Assembly (NCBI GenBank): GCA_033557465.1
Contig: CM066047.1
Location: forward strand, 8,448,234 to 8,512,233
DNA length: 64,000 nucleotides
Direction of reading: 5' to 3'
Origin: Ichthyophis bannanicus
Taxonomy: Eukaryota > Chordata > Amphibia > Gymnophiona > Ichthyophiidae
In this document: positions 20,053 to 29,856 of the stretch, piece by piece
Numbering within the stretch: the stretch's first letter is position 1
Layout of the letters: each line of letters begins with the position of its first letter
Notes under the pieces: model-generated
What the model saw: only the letters and a program-made list of their open reading frames with translations
Told to the model about the DNA's origin: nothing
Databases searched by the model: none
Translations under genes and position numbers: made by a program

Positions 20053-20697
20053 TTTTCGTTTTCCGTGGAGCAGGCAGGACGTCCCTCCTGCCACCGCAGA
20101 CATTTTTTCCTTTGTTATTGTTTCTGTAGTCGCGGCTTTTCCCGCCGACGGTGGCACCTCCGTGCCCCATTTCTTTCTTTCTTTTCAGTTAATTTTCATT
20201 TAAATTTCATTTATTTTTGGTCGCCCGGAGGGACCCTCCCCTCTGGGCGCCGAGGCCTACCGGGCTTACAGCATGGAGCCTTCTTCTCCCCAGCAGTGCC
20301 CTCACTGCGGGGACCTGATTTTCCAATTGGACTCCAATGCCTGGAGCCTCTCCTGTTTGGGGCCTGACCCTTCTTTCCCGGATCCCCCAGGCTACAGTGT
20401 CGGGAGAAGACCCTCCCTTTTTCGGATATCCCTCGACGACGTCTTCGCGCCTAACGCGCGGTCGTCGGGTCGTGCTTCTCTCCAGGATCAGGTATCCACA
20501 CAACAGTCTGTTAAGACTAGCCGAGTCTTGAGGGGCGAGTCTCATGCGCGGCATGGCGAAAGCTCCAGCCGACCCCTCAAGTCCCCCTTGGCTAATATAC
20601 CCCGGCGGGAGTCCTCGGGCTCCAAAGCATTTACGGGGTTTCGGGATGTTCCTGAGGTTCGCTCCTCACAGAACATTCACGAGCCATGCCCGAGGGA

Positions 20698-21560
20698 GGT
20701 ACCCGCTTCGAGCGGTGCCGATTCCCCGGCATCGGCGTCAGCATCGAGTGTTCCACTCTTCGCCAGGGATCGTCAGCTGGTGTCATCGGCGCCTCCGGGG
20801 CCGATCGACTCGACCGGGTCTGACCTCCCTACATCCCAGCCATGCTCGGGTGTGGTACCTGCTCCGGGCGGTACTGAGACCCCGGCATCGGCGTCGGTGT
20901 CGAGCGCTCCGCTCCTCACCGAGGATCGTCAGCTGCTGTCCTCGGCGCCTCCAGGGCCGATCGACTCGGTCCAGCCGGGCGTTCCTCCATCACTGCCATG
21001 TGCAGGGGTGGTACCCGCTACGAGCGGTACCGACCCCTCGACGTCGGCGCCGGTGTCGAACGTCCCGCTCCTCACCGGGGATTGGCGGCTGAGGTCCTCG
21101 GCGCCTCCGGGGCCGACCGACTCGCGCCGGTATGGCCTCCCTACGGGGTAGTATCCGCTTCGGGCGGTGCCGACCCGTGGGCGTCGAGTGACCCGCTCCC
21201 CACTGGGGATCGCCAGCCGCTGCCCTCGGCACCTCTGGGGCCGATCGGCTTGACACAGCCTGGCCCTGCGTTCCGGCCATGTGCGGAGGCGGTACCCGCT
21301 TTGAGCGCGCCGGCGTCGATAGTTCCACCCCTCACCGGGGACGATCTCCTGGCCTCGCTCCCCTCGGAGCCGCTCGCTTCGACCCGAGCTGGGTCGCCGG
21401 TACCCCAGCCCTGCGCAAGGGCGGTACCGGTTTTGGGCGGCGCCACTCCGCCGGCGACGGCAGGGGTGTCGAGCTCAAGGAACCTCCATCAACCTTCCCC
21501 GGGGACCTCGGGGTGTGTCGACCAGCACACGGGCGACCCCCTGGCATCGACGCGGCCGTC
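20698..21560 (+). repeat. Minisatellite within DIRS E gag (units about 156, 156, 141, 141, 132 bp and a partial)
   Basis: Unit starts beginning GGTACC(C/T)GCT or close variants fall at 20698, 20854, 21010, 21151, 21291 and 21423. Each unit repeats a GGCGCCTCCGGGGCCGATCG-like segment. Spacings are at or very near multiples of three, so the reading frame would have been kept as the array expanded. Confidence 0.8.
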
Positions 21561-22798
21561 GAGGGCCCCGCCCTTTCCTAGAAAAGGGGCCTCGGGGTCT
21601 TCGATCGCCTCAATCCCACCACAGGCTTCACCCCCCCGCAGGGACTCGTCGTCGGGTGACCTGGCTCCCCTTGGGGACGGACCGTATGCCCCGGCAGGTT
21701 TTCCCTCCGGGTAGGACGGGTTCGAGAGGGGGCCTAGCATCGGGCAGCGCCCGCTGATCGACATCGGCGCCGGCGTCAGATGACCCCCTCTCCACCAAGC
21801 ACCGTCCTCGGGGGCCCTTGATGCTCGCAGCACCGGTCGGCGTGGTTCCGATCCGCGCTCCGGGATCTCCACCACCGGCGCGGTCGCTCCCGCCGGGGTC
21901 CTCGAGGAAGGTGTCGATCTCGCTCGGTTCGATGCCCAGCCTGGAGTCATTGTCCAGCCTGGAAAGCCTGGCCACGGCGCGTCTCGGGATCGGCCCCTGT
22001 CCCCCTCCCGCAGCGCAGAGCAGAGACCGCTGGCCCCTGCCCTCCGGCGGCCGCGGATTCACTCCAGTCACGGGGGGAAGCGCCGCCCCCAGGTTCGGGG
22101 CCGAGGCCGATTCCTGCGGCGCCGTCGGTACCATCGACCTCTTCGATGCCTAGCTTGGAATCAATTCCAGGAGCCAACGACGCCATGTTGACTGCCCCGA
22201 TCCGGCTCGGTTGGTCCCCTCTTCTGCCTAGCGGGCATTGGCCCGAGCGGCCTCTTAGTGCCCTGGCGGCCTCTCCCGCCATAACTGCTCCGGCAGAGCC
22301 GCCTTTTCAGGATTTCCTCCTTGACATGGCGGACTTGCTGGCCATCCCTATCCCGGACCCGAGCCCAGGCCCTGCGGAACAGGCAGCCGTGATGCTTCCT
22401 CTGCATCCCTCCCTGCAGGATCTCCTGCTGGGGGCTTGGCGGTCGCCTTTGAGGGTTCCGGCGCCGTCGACTGCGATGCAGGCTCTGTACCGGGTGCCTC
22501 CGTCCCCGGGTTTTCGGCAGCACCAGCTTCCACATCGGTCCATTGTGGTGGAATCGGCGCTGAGGAAGGCCGGAAGCAAGGAGAAGAATGCTTCTTGCCC
22601 TCCAGGCTGCGCCTCGAACACGCTAGATACTCTAGGACGTCAAGCCTTCCAAACGTCTATGCTGGCGGCCCGAATTATTTCATATATATTTTACATGAGT
22701 CTGTCGCTTCGGGAGGTCACCGAGAGGTTATCTCGGTTATCCACCTTCGTATCTGCAACCAAGGCCTTTGAATATTCCCCGCTTCTTTATCACTGCAG

Positions 22799-22916
22799 GA
22801 ATATCTCCGGGTTTATTTATTTATTTTATTTATTTACATTTCTTATATACCGCACTATTTGCGATCAGCGCGGTTTACATACAACAAAATGGTATCCGAC
22901 AATAAACAAAGTCAGG
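22799..22916 (+). repeat. Small interspersed repeat inserted in DIRS E gag
   Basis: An AT-rich TTTATTTATTTA run followed by TTATATACCG…GCGGTTTACAT and an A-rich part interrupts the conserved gag core: FVSATKAF on one side and SRASLDSF on the other are adjacent in other copies. The composition differs sharply from its GC-rich surroundings. The family is not identified; it resembles a SINE or a LINE 3' fragment. Confidence 0.5.
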
Positions 22917-23177
22917 TTCCTTTCTCGTGCTTCGCTGGACTCCTTCCGGTCGGTCAGCAGAGCCTCTGCTGTTGCCATTAGAGCACGCCGTACAGCATGG
23001 TTGCAGGCGTCCGAGTTGTGTAGACGGGCACAGTACAACCTGGGTAATTCTCCCTGCGACGGAGATCACCTCTTCAATAGCGAAGTCTTACGTCAGGTCG
23101 CACAGTGCTTCGCTAACCTTCCCAGAGTTAGCAGCCAGCCTATGGCCTGGCTCCCCCCCCCCCCCCGGCGGTGGTAA

Positions 23178-24820
23178 ACGCCTCTCCAGACCCCCCTTCC
23201 CTAGGAAGAGGAAATGTCAGCCCTCCGCCCACCCTCCAGGCACGCCCAAGCAAGGGACCTCTCACCCTGGGTTGATGTCCCCGGGCCCGCGCCAGGACTC
23301 TCATACTAAGCATTTTTAGACTCAGGTGGGCGGCTGCCTGCACTTAACCTCCTTACCAGAAGTTTAGAATAGAGCTCTACTCTGGGGCTCGTTCAGTTGG
23401 AAAATGGTTCGGGGACTTATCTAGGGGTTCAGGTCTTCTCCTCCTTGGGAAAAGGAGACCACCTTATGCCGTGATAGCTATGGCCCACGGTCACCCTACT
23501 TACTCTTCGGTACGTCCCCGAACCCCTCTCAGCCAGTATTCTCTTGCTGATTGCTTCCGTACCGGAATTCCCCTTCCAGCCGCTATAGTCCCCCTATACT
23601 CACCAGGGACTATCCCCTCATGTCCCCCGATTGTGCGGGGGACACGTTCTATGTGCAGGTCCTGGGGACACATATAGGGCCTCCAACCCCTGCGGCGTTC
23701 TACCGGACTGATGCTATCCTCCGTCCCCCACGCTACCGCGCTCTTAGCTCGCCGATCTGCCCTTGCCCTCCGGGAAAGATCCCTCCCTTGACGGATCTTG
23801 CGGCCACCTCTCCAGGTGGACCTTCTGGGGATCGATGGCAGATCCGCCTTACCTGGGTGCTGCTCATGGAGGCAGGCCCCCCGGCGTGCCTGCGTTAGTA
23901 CCGGAGGGGGCGTCCCCATGTCCACCGGCTTAGATATACTAGATATCACCTGCTTGGCAGGCGCCTTTGGGGGATCCCCACAGTACCTGTGTTCTACCGC
24001 CTTTTTTCCCCCTATGGCCGGTACTCACCCCCCCCCCCCCCGGGGGTCCGGCCAGTCCGCCTGCCTATTCCCCGATCGGCCCGCGGACTGGTGGTACCCT
24101 ACTGCTGTGAAGTCAACAGCTCCTTTTTTCAGTTAGGTCCTCCTCCCGGAGGTCCGGACCCTTGTCCCCCTATCTCTCGCTAGGGCAGACTGTGTACCCC
24201 TTCTGCTCCGGGGTACACCTCTACTCTTCTCCGGGATGGGCTCTCTAGTTCGGCCTGTCTTCCACTGTTAGTCCTCTGAGTTATGGACTCTACTCCTAAG
24301 GGAGTGCTCAGCTTGCCGTGAGCCCCCTGGAAGACCTGCTGTCCTTCTCCTGACCCAGCTGACGCCTGGATCTCATGGCCTTCCGGATTTGGAACTTCCT
24401 CCTCGCTGCAGTGAAGTTTCCTTGATGACCTCGCTACTGCGTCTACAGTGCCTTCATCACAGGACTACTTCCGACAACCCGGTGGGTAAGCTATACAGGG
24501 TTCTAAACCATTAATTCATTAAAACTTAATGGCCGGTAAGCTCTATATGGTACTAGGTCATTTACTCATTAAATGCTTAATGATTCTCTTCATGCACCCC
24601 TCTGACTACTCCCGTAGCCTGGGGTTTTTTTTGCTGTATCCTTATGGTACCTGTTCTGCACTCTAAAGACTTGCCTCCGTAGTCTTTGGATTCGCTATTC
24701 CTCTATTCAACTCCTGCCCTCCATCCCTCAGGGGATGCCGGAGATTCAGGCTGGGCAAATGCCATCCCGTCCTGGGCTGCGCTGATGGGATCTCCCCGGG
24801 CATCCTAAGCTAGGGAGTCC
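23178..24820 (+). other. Unexplained 1.6 kb interior of DIRS E
   Basis: GC-rich, pyrimidine-biased sequence between the gag-like region and the internal complementary region. Autonomous copies have about 3 kb of RT and recombinase genes here. No RT (YLDD), RNase H (TTDAS) or recombinase (RISEL, AHYCL) motif is visible in any frame. A local duplication of about 55 bp (GGTAAGCT…TTAATG, twice) lies at about 24485-24590. Confidence 0.6.
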
Positions 24821-25181
24821 CCACGTGTGAAGACTCATTCCTGCTTGTTCCTGGAGATAGCACAGTTACTTACCTGTAACAGGTGATCTCTGGAACAGCA
24901 GGAATTAGTCTTCACAACCCGCCCACCTCCCCTAGGAGTTGTATCTCTCTTTTCTCTATTCCTTCCTCTCCTCTCCTTCCGGCTCAGCTATGAAACTCAA
25001 CTGGGGAGAGGCAGTAGGAAGGGCGGGAAGCCACCGCGCAGGCGCGGGGGATGCTCCCAAAAACTTTCTGATTGGATGCTGGGGAGCATTCCCGTGCGGG
25101 CTCCGTCGGAGACGTCTCCCACGTGTGAAGACTAATTCCTGCTGTTCCGGAGATCACCTGTTACAGGTAAGTAACTGTGCT
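24821..25181 (+). repeat. Internal complementary region (24821-24918) and right terminal repeat (24999-25181) of DIRS E
   Basis: The internal region carries GTTCCTGGAGATAGCACAG, the complement of the joined termini. The right repeat mirrors 19915-20052 and ends GTAAGTAACTGTGCT, with CAG (25164-25166) then GTAAGT (25167-25172). Both features are as well preserved as in D although the element lacks enzymes. Confidence 0.85.
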
Positions 25182-25615
25182 TTCCCCTGCCCTGATTTGC
25201 TGGGTGAAATGTTCCATCTCTTGCTTACGCTGCGGAGCCGTTCCAGTCGAGTAACCAATAGCTATGGCTCATATAGAGGCCTTGAAAGCCTCCCATCAGG
25301 CCCAGGCAGTGGTGTCCTTTGGGTCATTTTGCTCAAAGTAAGATGCCATGGCATTTTGAAGAGTTTCTACAAAGGTCGGGTTGGCTAACAGGTTCCTATT
25401 CAGGCACCGAGGAGGGGGAAGGAGCTTGACTGGAAGATATTTTGGAGTCCCATTGAGATTGCAGTGTGGTCGGAAAGCGCTGTCTTGTGAATGGTAGAGG
25501 AGACCACCCAAGGTAAAAGTTGTTTTGAGAGGAGGAAAAAGTCAGTTCTAGTGTGAGATCCGTGAGGGAGCGAATAAAAGGTGTAATCGCGCTCTGTCAA
25601 TTGCTGTGGTCACCA
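25182..25615 (-). mobile_element. Tx1/L1-like LINE, endonuclease end (piece 3 of 3)
   Basis: The minus-strand remnant 25400-25600 encodes RDYTFYSLPHGSHTRTDFFL and IHKTALSDHTAI, the C-terminal motifs of L1-type APE endonuclease (T.YS....S.RID.FL…SDH). It is followed by a linker (25296-25511) with a W-terminated N..DT.AW pattern. It reads on into piece 2 once DIRS E is set aside. Confidence 0.75.
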
Positions 25616-25750
25616 TGGATCGCAGACTTTGCCATCTCTTTCCCTTACACTGACCCTCCAAATTCCCAGTGCTCTCACCTTCCCAAGCCTCTTATTTCAT
25701 AGTCTTTCACTAATAATTCCCTCGCTTCCCCATGTCCAGTATCAATCCTT
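25616..25750 (+). repeat. Pyrimidine-rich flank, outer edge of the minisatellite
   Basis: C/T-rich sequence ending CCCCATGTCCAGTATCAATCC next to DIRS D. CATGTCCAG is the core word of the array at 31373-33375 on the other side of D, so D appears to have inserted at the margin of that array. Confidence 0.5.
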
Positions 25751-25914
25751 ATCTCCAGGAACAAGCAGGAATAAGTCCTCACATATGGGTACGTCGGTAC
25801 CGACGGAGCCCGTGCGGGAAAGCTCCCCAGCTTCTTAGAATAGAAGCTTTTGGGACCTCCCACTGCACATGCGCACTGCCTTCCCGCCTTCCTGAACAGC
25901 TCTCCTCAGTTTCT
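25751..25914 (+). repeat. Left inverted terminal repeat of DIRS D
   Basis: Reverse complement of 31167-31355 over most of its length, e.g. GCTTCTTAGAATAGAAGC against the same palindromic block on the right, and CCTGAACAGCTCTCCTCAG against its complement. Contains GGTACCGACGGAGCC, the counterpart of GGCGCCGACGGAGCC in the other subfamily. Confidence 0.9.
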
Positions 25915-26127
25915 CTTTTTCCGCGGAGCCAGCAGGTCGTGTTCCTGTCACCGCTGAAGAAATTGTTATTTTATTTGTTTCTTTAGACCGCGTACCTGCC
26001 TTCCCCATACCGATACCGGTATCGCCGGTCTTTTCTTTCTTTCTTTAAAAAATTATAATTCTTTTTTCTTATTTTTTAGCTTTTTGGTCACTTCAGAGAG
26101 GCCTCTCGGCCTACTCAATTTCTCCTC

Positions 26128-27932
26128 ATGGAGAAGCCAGCCCCTGGATTTAAGAAGTGTACCAAATGTAATGCTGTTATTTCAGTCACAGACACCCATG
26201 ACTGGTGTCTGAAATGTTTGGGGCCTGACCATTCCATACCGGACTGCCCATCTTGCTCCCACATGTCTAAACGTGGGCTGCAGAACCGGGCCAACAAATT
26301 CCATGTGCTGTTTGCTTCAGAGAATACAGCATCACAGTCATCCAGGTCTTCTTCTCCGGATGGATCTCAGGTAACCAAACCTTCTGTGGGCAAGTCCTCA
26401 AAGAGCAAATCTCCTTCAAAGCATCGAGAGGCTCTTAGCTTAGAACTTGAGGACCCTGCCCCAGCCAAACAACCCGGCGGGAAGTCCAACTTCCAAAAAC
26501 GCCAATTCAGGGGTCTCAGGTTGATATCGATGCTACGGCCTCGACAGATCACCTGTTAGCCTGCTCTGGGGTACCGGGTCACTCCGGTACCGACATCCAG
26601 GCAGCTATGGCGTCCATGGGCGATACTGTACAGTCCATGCAGCAGGCCGTCATGGCTTTCATTAAAGCTGCAACGCCATCGGTTCCGCTTTCAGCGGTTC
26701 CGGGCCCGATACCGGTATCGTCCGCCATGCCGGTATCGAGGCCGTCCACCTCTAAACGCAAGTCGGTACCGTATGGGCTTTCGCTCCATACCGGTTCCAT
26801 ACCCGATACGCCCGATATCGATACCGATCGGTACGCGTATCGTGCGTTAGAGGAAAGCACCGATTCCTCTGAGGATTTTCACTCCTCTGATGATTCTGCT
26901 GAGTTTTCACTCAACTTACCTGAGGAGCCCTCTTCTCCTAAAAGGAGAATGTCCCCTCCAGAGGATTTGTCCTTCCAGGACTTTGTTTTAGATATGGCTA
27001 CAGCCCTTTCTATTACCACATCCTCTGAAAAGGAACCCAGATCCAAAAAACTGGATATTTTGGGATACTCAAAGGCCCCTAAGGAGGCAGTTACCCTGCC
27101 TATCCATAAATCCTTCAAGAACAACTGATGGATTTCTGGGAAAATCCTTTGACTTTGTCTCCTTATTCCCGTAGGTTGGACACCATGTATAGGGTCCCTC
27201 CTTCTCCTGGTTTCCAAAAGACTCAATTGCCCCACCACTCTATTGTGGTGAACTCTGCAATGAAGAAGATTAGGAGTACCAAAAGGCACTCTTCCACCCC
27301 TCCAGGACGGGAATGTAAGACTTTGGACTCTTTTGGTAGGAAAATTTTCCAGGCTAGTATGCTTATAGCCAGGATTAATTCCTACAGTCTCTATATGGGC
27401 ATGTTCCTGGAGGAACTTGCCAAAAAGGTGCGGCATTTTGCCCCCTTTATCCCTGAGGATAAAAAGCAGGGATTCCTTTCCCTAGTGAAAACAACTCTTA
27501 GAGGTTTCTAAGTTCTCTAATAGGGCAGCATATGATTCCTTTGAGGGAGCCAGTAGGGCTTCGGGCATTGCTATTGCAGCCCGACGTCTTGCTTGGCTCC
27601 AGGCCTCTGATCTGGAACCTTGGGTTCTAGATGGCTTACGGAATCTGCCCTGTACAGGTGAGAACTTATTTGGGGAAGAGTGGCAAATCAAAGCCACCCA
27701 GATGGATGCTGAAAATGCCACCTTGGAAAGACTTTCAAAGTCCACTTCAATTCCTACTAAGAAAAAGTCTTTTAAAAGGCCTTACTATAAGAAGGCCAGA
27801 GTTGCTTCAAATACTGGCCAGCAGTCTTCTCAACCTCGCTATACTGCTAAGCGTCAGCAATCCAAACAAGCACGAGCTAAGCCTGCAGCAGCTACTGTAG
27901 CTCAGCAGGCTCCAACCCCTCAGGGGTTTTGA
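26128..27932 (+). pseudogene. DIRS D gag (ORF1), frameshifted
   Basis: ATG 26128 opens the Cys/His array CTKC…DTHDWCLKCLGPDH…CPSC, with exactly the spacing of A and F. The frame stops at 26559. The middle part lies in another frame at 26607-27128 (an S/P-rich region and FQDFVLDMATAL), the core in a third at 27128-27511 (YRVPPSPGFQ, HHSIVVNSAMK, LYMGMFLEEL), and the C-terminus in a fourth segment to 27932 (SRASGIAIAARR, EPWVLDGL, PTPQGF). At least three frame changes; the domain content is complete. Confidence 0.85.
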
Positions 27933-27933
27933 C

Positions 27934-29856
27934 TTGCTCCTAGGGAACTTGCCACTTCTGGTTCTAACACAACCAGAACCTCTCACCATACCCGGAAGGT
28001 TGGTTCACTTTGCTCCCAGATGGGAACAAATCACAACAGAACAATGGACCCTCTCTATCATTCGAGAGGGTTACAAACTTCATTTCTCCAGCCTTCCTCC
28101 CCATCATATGGTGAGACCATTCAATTCTCCCCCATCTCTCCTAACCCTGTTGGGTCAAGAGGTTTCCTCTCTTCTTGCCCAAGGGGCCATAGAAGAGGTT
28201 CCTCTTCCTCAACAAGGGTCCGGTTTCTACTCCCCTTATTTTCTCATTCCAAAGAAGACAGGGGGATTCAGACCAATCCTAGATCTGAGAGAATTGAACA
28301 AATTTCTCTTCAAGGAGAAATTCAAAATGCTGTCTCTCGGCATTCTCCTTCCTTACCTCCAGGGTCAGGACTGGCTTTGTTCTCTAGACCTACAGGATGC
28401 GTATACACATATACTCATCCATCCATCCCACAGAAAGTATCTTCGCTTTCTGTTTCAGGGAAAACATTTCCAATACAGAGTACTCCCCTTCGGTCTAGCC
28501 TCTGCTCCAAGAGTATTCACAAAATGCATGGCAGTCGTAGCCGCATTTCTAAGAGGCATGGGAATCTTTGTCTTCCCATATCTGGACGACTGGCTCATCC
28601 GAGCTCCAACTCAGTCACAGGCCCAGATTTCCCTGGACCACACAAGGAGCCTTTTGCAGTATCTGGGACTGGTAGTAAACCTTCCCAAGTCCCAACTCAT
28701 CCCTACTCAATCTCTAGAATTCATAGGGGCCCAGTTGGACACCATCACTGCAAGGGCCTACCTTCCACATGTTCGAGGCCAGCGCCTCCTGAGTTTGGCC
28801 TCCCAAGCTCAGTCCAGCACTCACTTGACAGCCAGGGAAATGCTACGCCTACTGGGTCATATGGCCTCCACAGTGCATGTGGTGCCCTATGCTCGTCTTC
28901 ATATGAGAGCAGCTCAATGGACCCTGGCCACTCAGTGGACTCAGGCGTCAGGAGCGCTCTCAGACCAAATACAAACCTCCGATCGTCTGTTTTGGTCCCT
29001 CCACTGGTGGACTTCCACCAAGAATCTGTTGTTGGGGGCTCCATTTCAACCATTGCTACCCCAAGCAACCCTCACAACAGATGCCTCCCAAACAGGGTGG
29101 GGAGCCCATCTGCAAACTCTCTCCACTCAGGGCACTTGGTCTCTACAGGAGACCACCCTTCATATCAATCTTCTGGAACTGCGAGCAATTTACCTTGCCC
29201 TCAAGGTCTTCCACTCCCTCCTAGCCAACCTCACTGTCCTAGTTCAGACGGACAATCAGGTGGCCATGTTTTACATAAACAAACAAGGAGGGACGGGCTC
29301 TCTGTCGCTTTGCAACGAAGCTCTAAGACTATGGGCCTTCGCCAGAGAGCATCAGATTCACCTGCTAGCAGTGTATCTCCCAGGAGTTCAAAACTCTCGG
29401 GCAGACAGGCTCAGTCGAGTTCTGCTGCCACACGAATGGTCCCTACATTTGGACCAAATAAACCGAATCTTTCAGGAATGGGGGACCCCGGACATAGACC
29501 TCTTTGCAAGTCCGTGGAATGCCAAACTTCCCCGGTTCTGTTCCAGAACTCCGTGTCAGGGAGCTCAGGCTACGGACGCCTTTCTCCTGAATTGGAATCA
29601 GGCATTCCTATATGCCTTTCCACCCATTCCTTTGATTCCCAAGACTCTGTTCAAACTCCAGAGGGATCATGGAACTATGATCCTCATAGCTCCACGCTGG
29701 CCACGCCAAGTGTGGTTCCCTCTACTTCTACAGCTCTCCCAGGGATCCTACTTGGATCTGGGAGCTGCGCCAGACCTCCTGTCTCAGGAGGAGGGGACTT
29801 TGTGGCACCCAAACCCCAAATCCCTTCACCTCAGTGCTTGGTTACTGAAGGCTTAA
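27934..29856 (+). CDS. DIRS D reverse transcriptase / RNase H / methyltransferase-like ORF
   Basis: Open over 640 codons, starting immediately after the gag TGA in the +1 frame; the first codon in this frame is a TTG, so the real start or frameshift site is not certain. RT motifs: SLDLQDAYTH and FPYLDDW (YLDD at about 216-219). RNase H: TTDAS, LELRAI, QTDNQ, RADRLS. C-terminal Dam-like methyltransferase region: DLFASPWN, YAFPPIPLIP, PRWPRQVWF. Ends SAWLLKA. No lesion seen, so this is the best-preserved RT frame in the window with a normal gag/RT junction. Confidence 0.92.
   Translation: MLLGNLPLLVLTQPEPLTIPGRLVHFAPRWEQITTEQWTLSIIREGYKLHFSSLPPHHMVRPFNSPPSLLTLLGQEVSSLLAQGAIEEVPLPQQGSGFYSPYFLIPKKTGGFRPILDLRELNKFLFKEKFKMLSLGILLPYLQGQDWLCSLDLQDAYTHILIHPSHRKYLRFLFQGKHFQYRVLPFGLASAPRVFTKCMAVVAAFLRGMGIFVFPYLDDWLIRAPTQSQAQISLDHTRSLLQYLGLVVNLPKSQLIPTQSLEFIGAQLDTITARAYLPHVRGQRLLSLASQAQSSTHLTAREMLRLLGHMASTVHVVPYARLHMRAAQWTLATQWTQASGALSDQIQTSDRLFWSLHWWTSTKNLLLGAPFQPLLPQATLTTDASQTGWGAHLQTLSTQGTWSLQETTLHINLLELRAIYLALKVFHSLLANLTVLVQTDNQVAMFYINKQGGTGSLSLCNEALRLWAFAREHQIHLLAVYLPGVQNSRADRLSRVLLPHEWSLHLDQINRIFQEWGTPDIDLFASPWNAKLPRFCSRTPCQGAQATDAFLLNWNQAFLYAFPPIPLIPKTLFKLQRDHGTMILIAPRWPRQVWFPLLLQLSQGSYLDLGAAPDLLSQEEGTLWHPNPKSLHLSAWLLKA

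Larger units (their letters stand above)
20273..23177 (+). pseudogene. DIRS E gag-like region with internal repeats
   Basis: ATG 20273 sits where gag starts in D. The N-terminus keeps only the first C-x2-C (QCPHCGDL); the later Cys and His positions of the A/D/F/G array are replaced (LDSNAW, LGPDPS). A GC-rich low-complexity segment with the tandem repeat follows, then a recognisable gag core at 22146-22770 (FQDFLLDMADL, YRVPPSPGF, LPHRSIVVESAL, LDTLGRQAFQTSMLAAR) and, after an inserted repeat, SRASLDSFRSVSRASA, ending RRW. The frame is broken several times, e.g. a TAG at 21149-21151 inside repeat unit 4. Confidence 0.75.
19915..25181 (+). mobile_element. DIRS element E, gag-only non-autonomous derivative
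   Basis: A 5.27 kb element with both terminal repeats (19915-20052, 24999-25181) and an internal complementary region (24821-24918) of the C/D subfamily type. It contains a gag-like region (20273-23177), but no RT, RNase H, methyltransferase or recombinase motif is visible in any frame; 23178-24820 is unexplained sequence. With intact ends and no enzymes it looks like a non-autonomous derivative mobilised in trans. It is inserted in the minus-strand L1-like LINE with no obvious target duplication. Confidence 0.85.

Noticed and set aside
23471..24136. RT or recombinase remnants in the interior of DIRS E
   Set aside because: Checked all frames by eye for YLDD, TTDAS, TDNQ, RISEL, AHYCL and FPPI; none found. 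Left as unexplained sequence.
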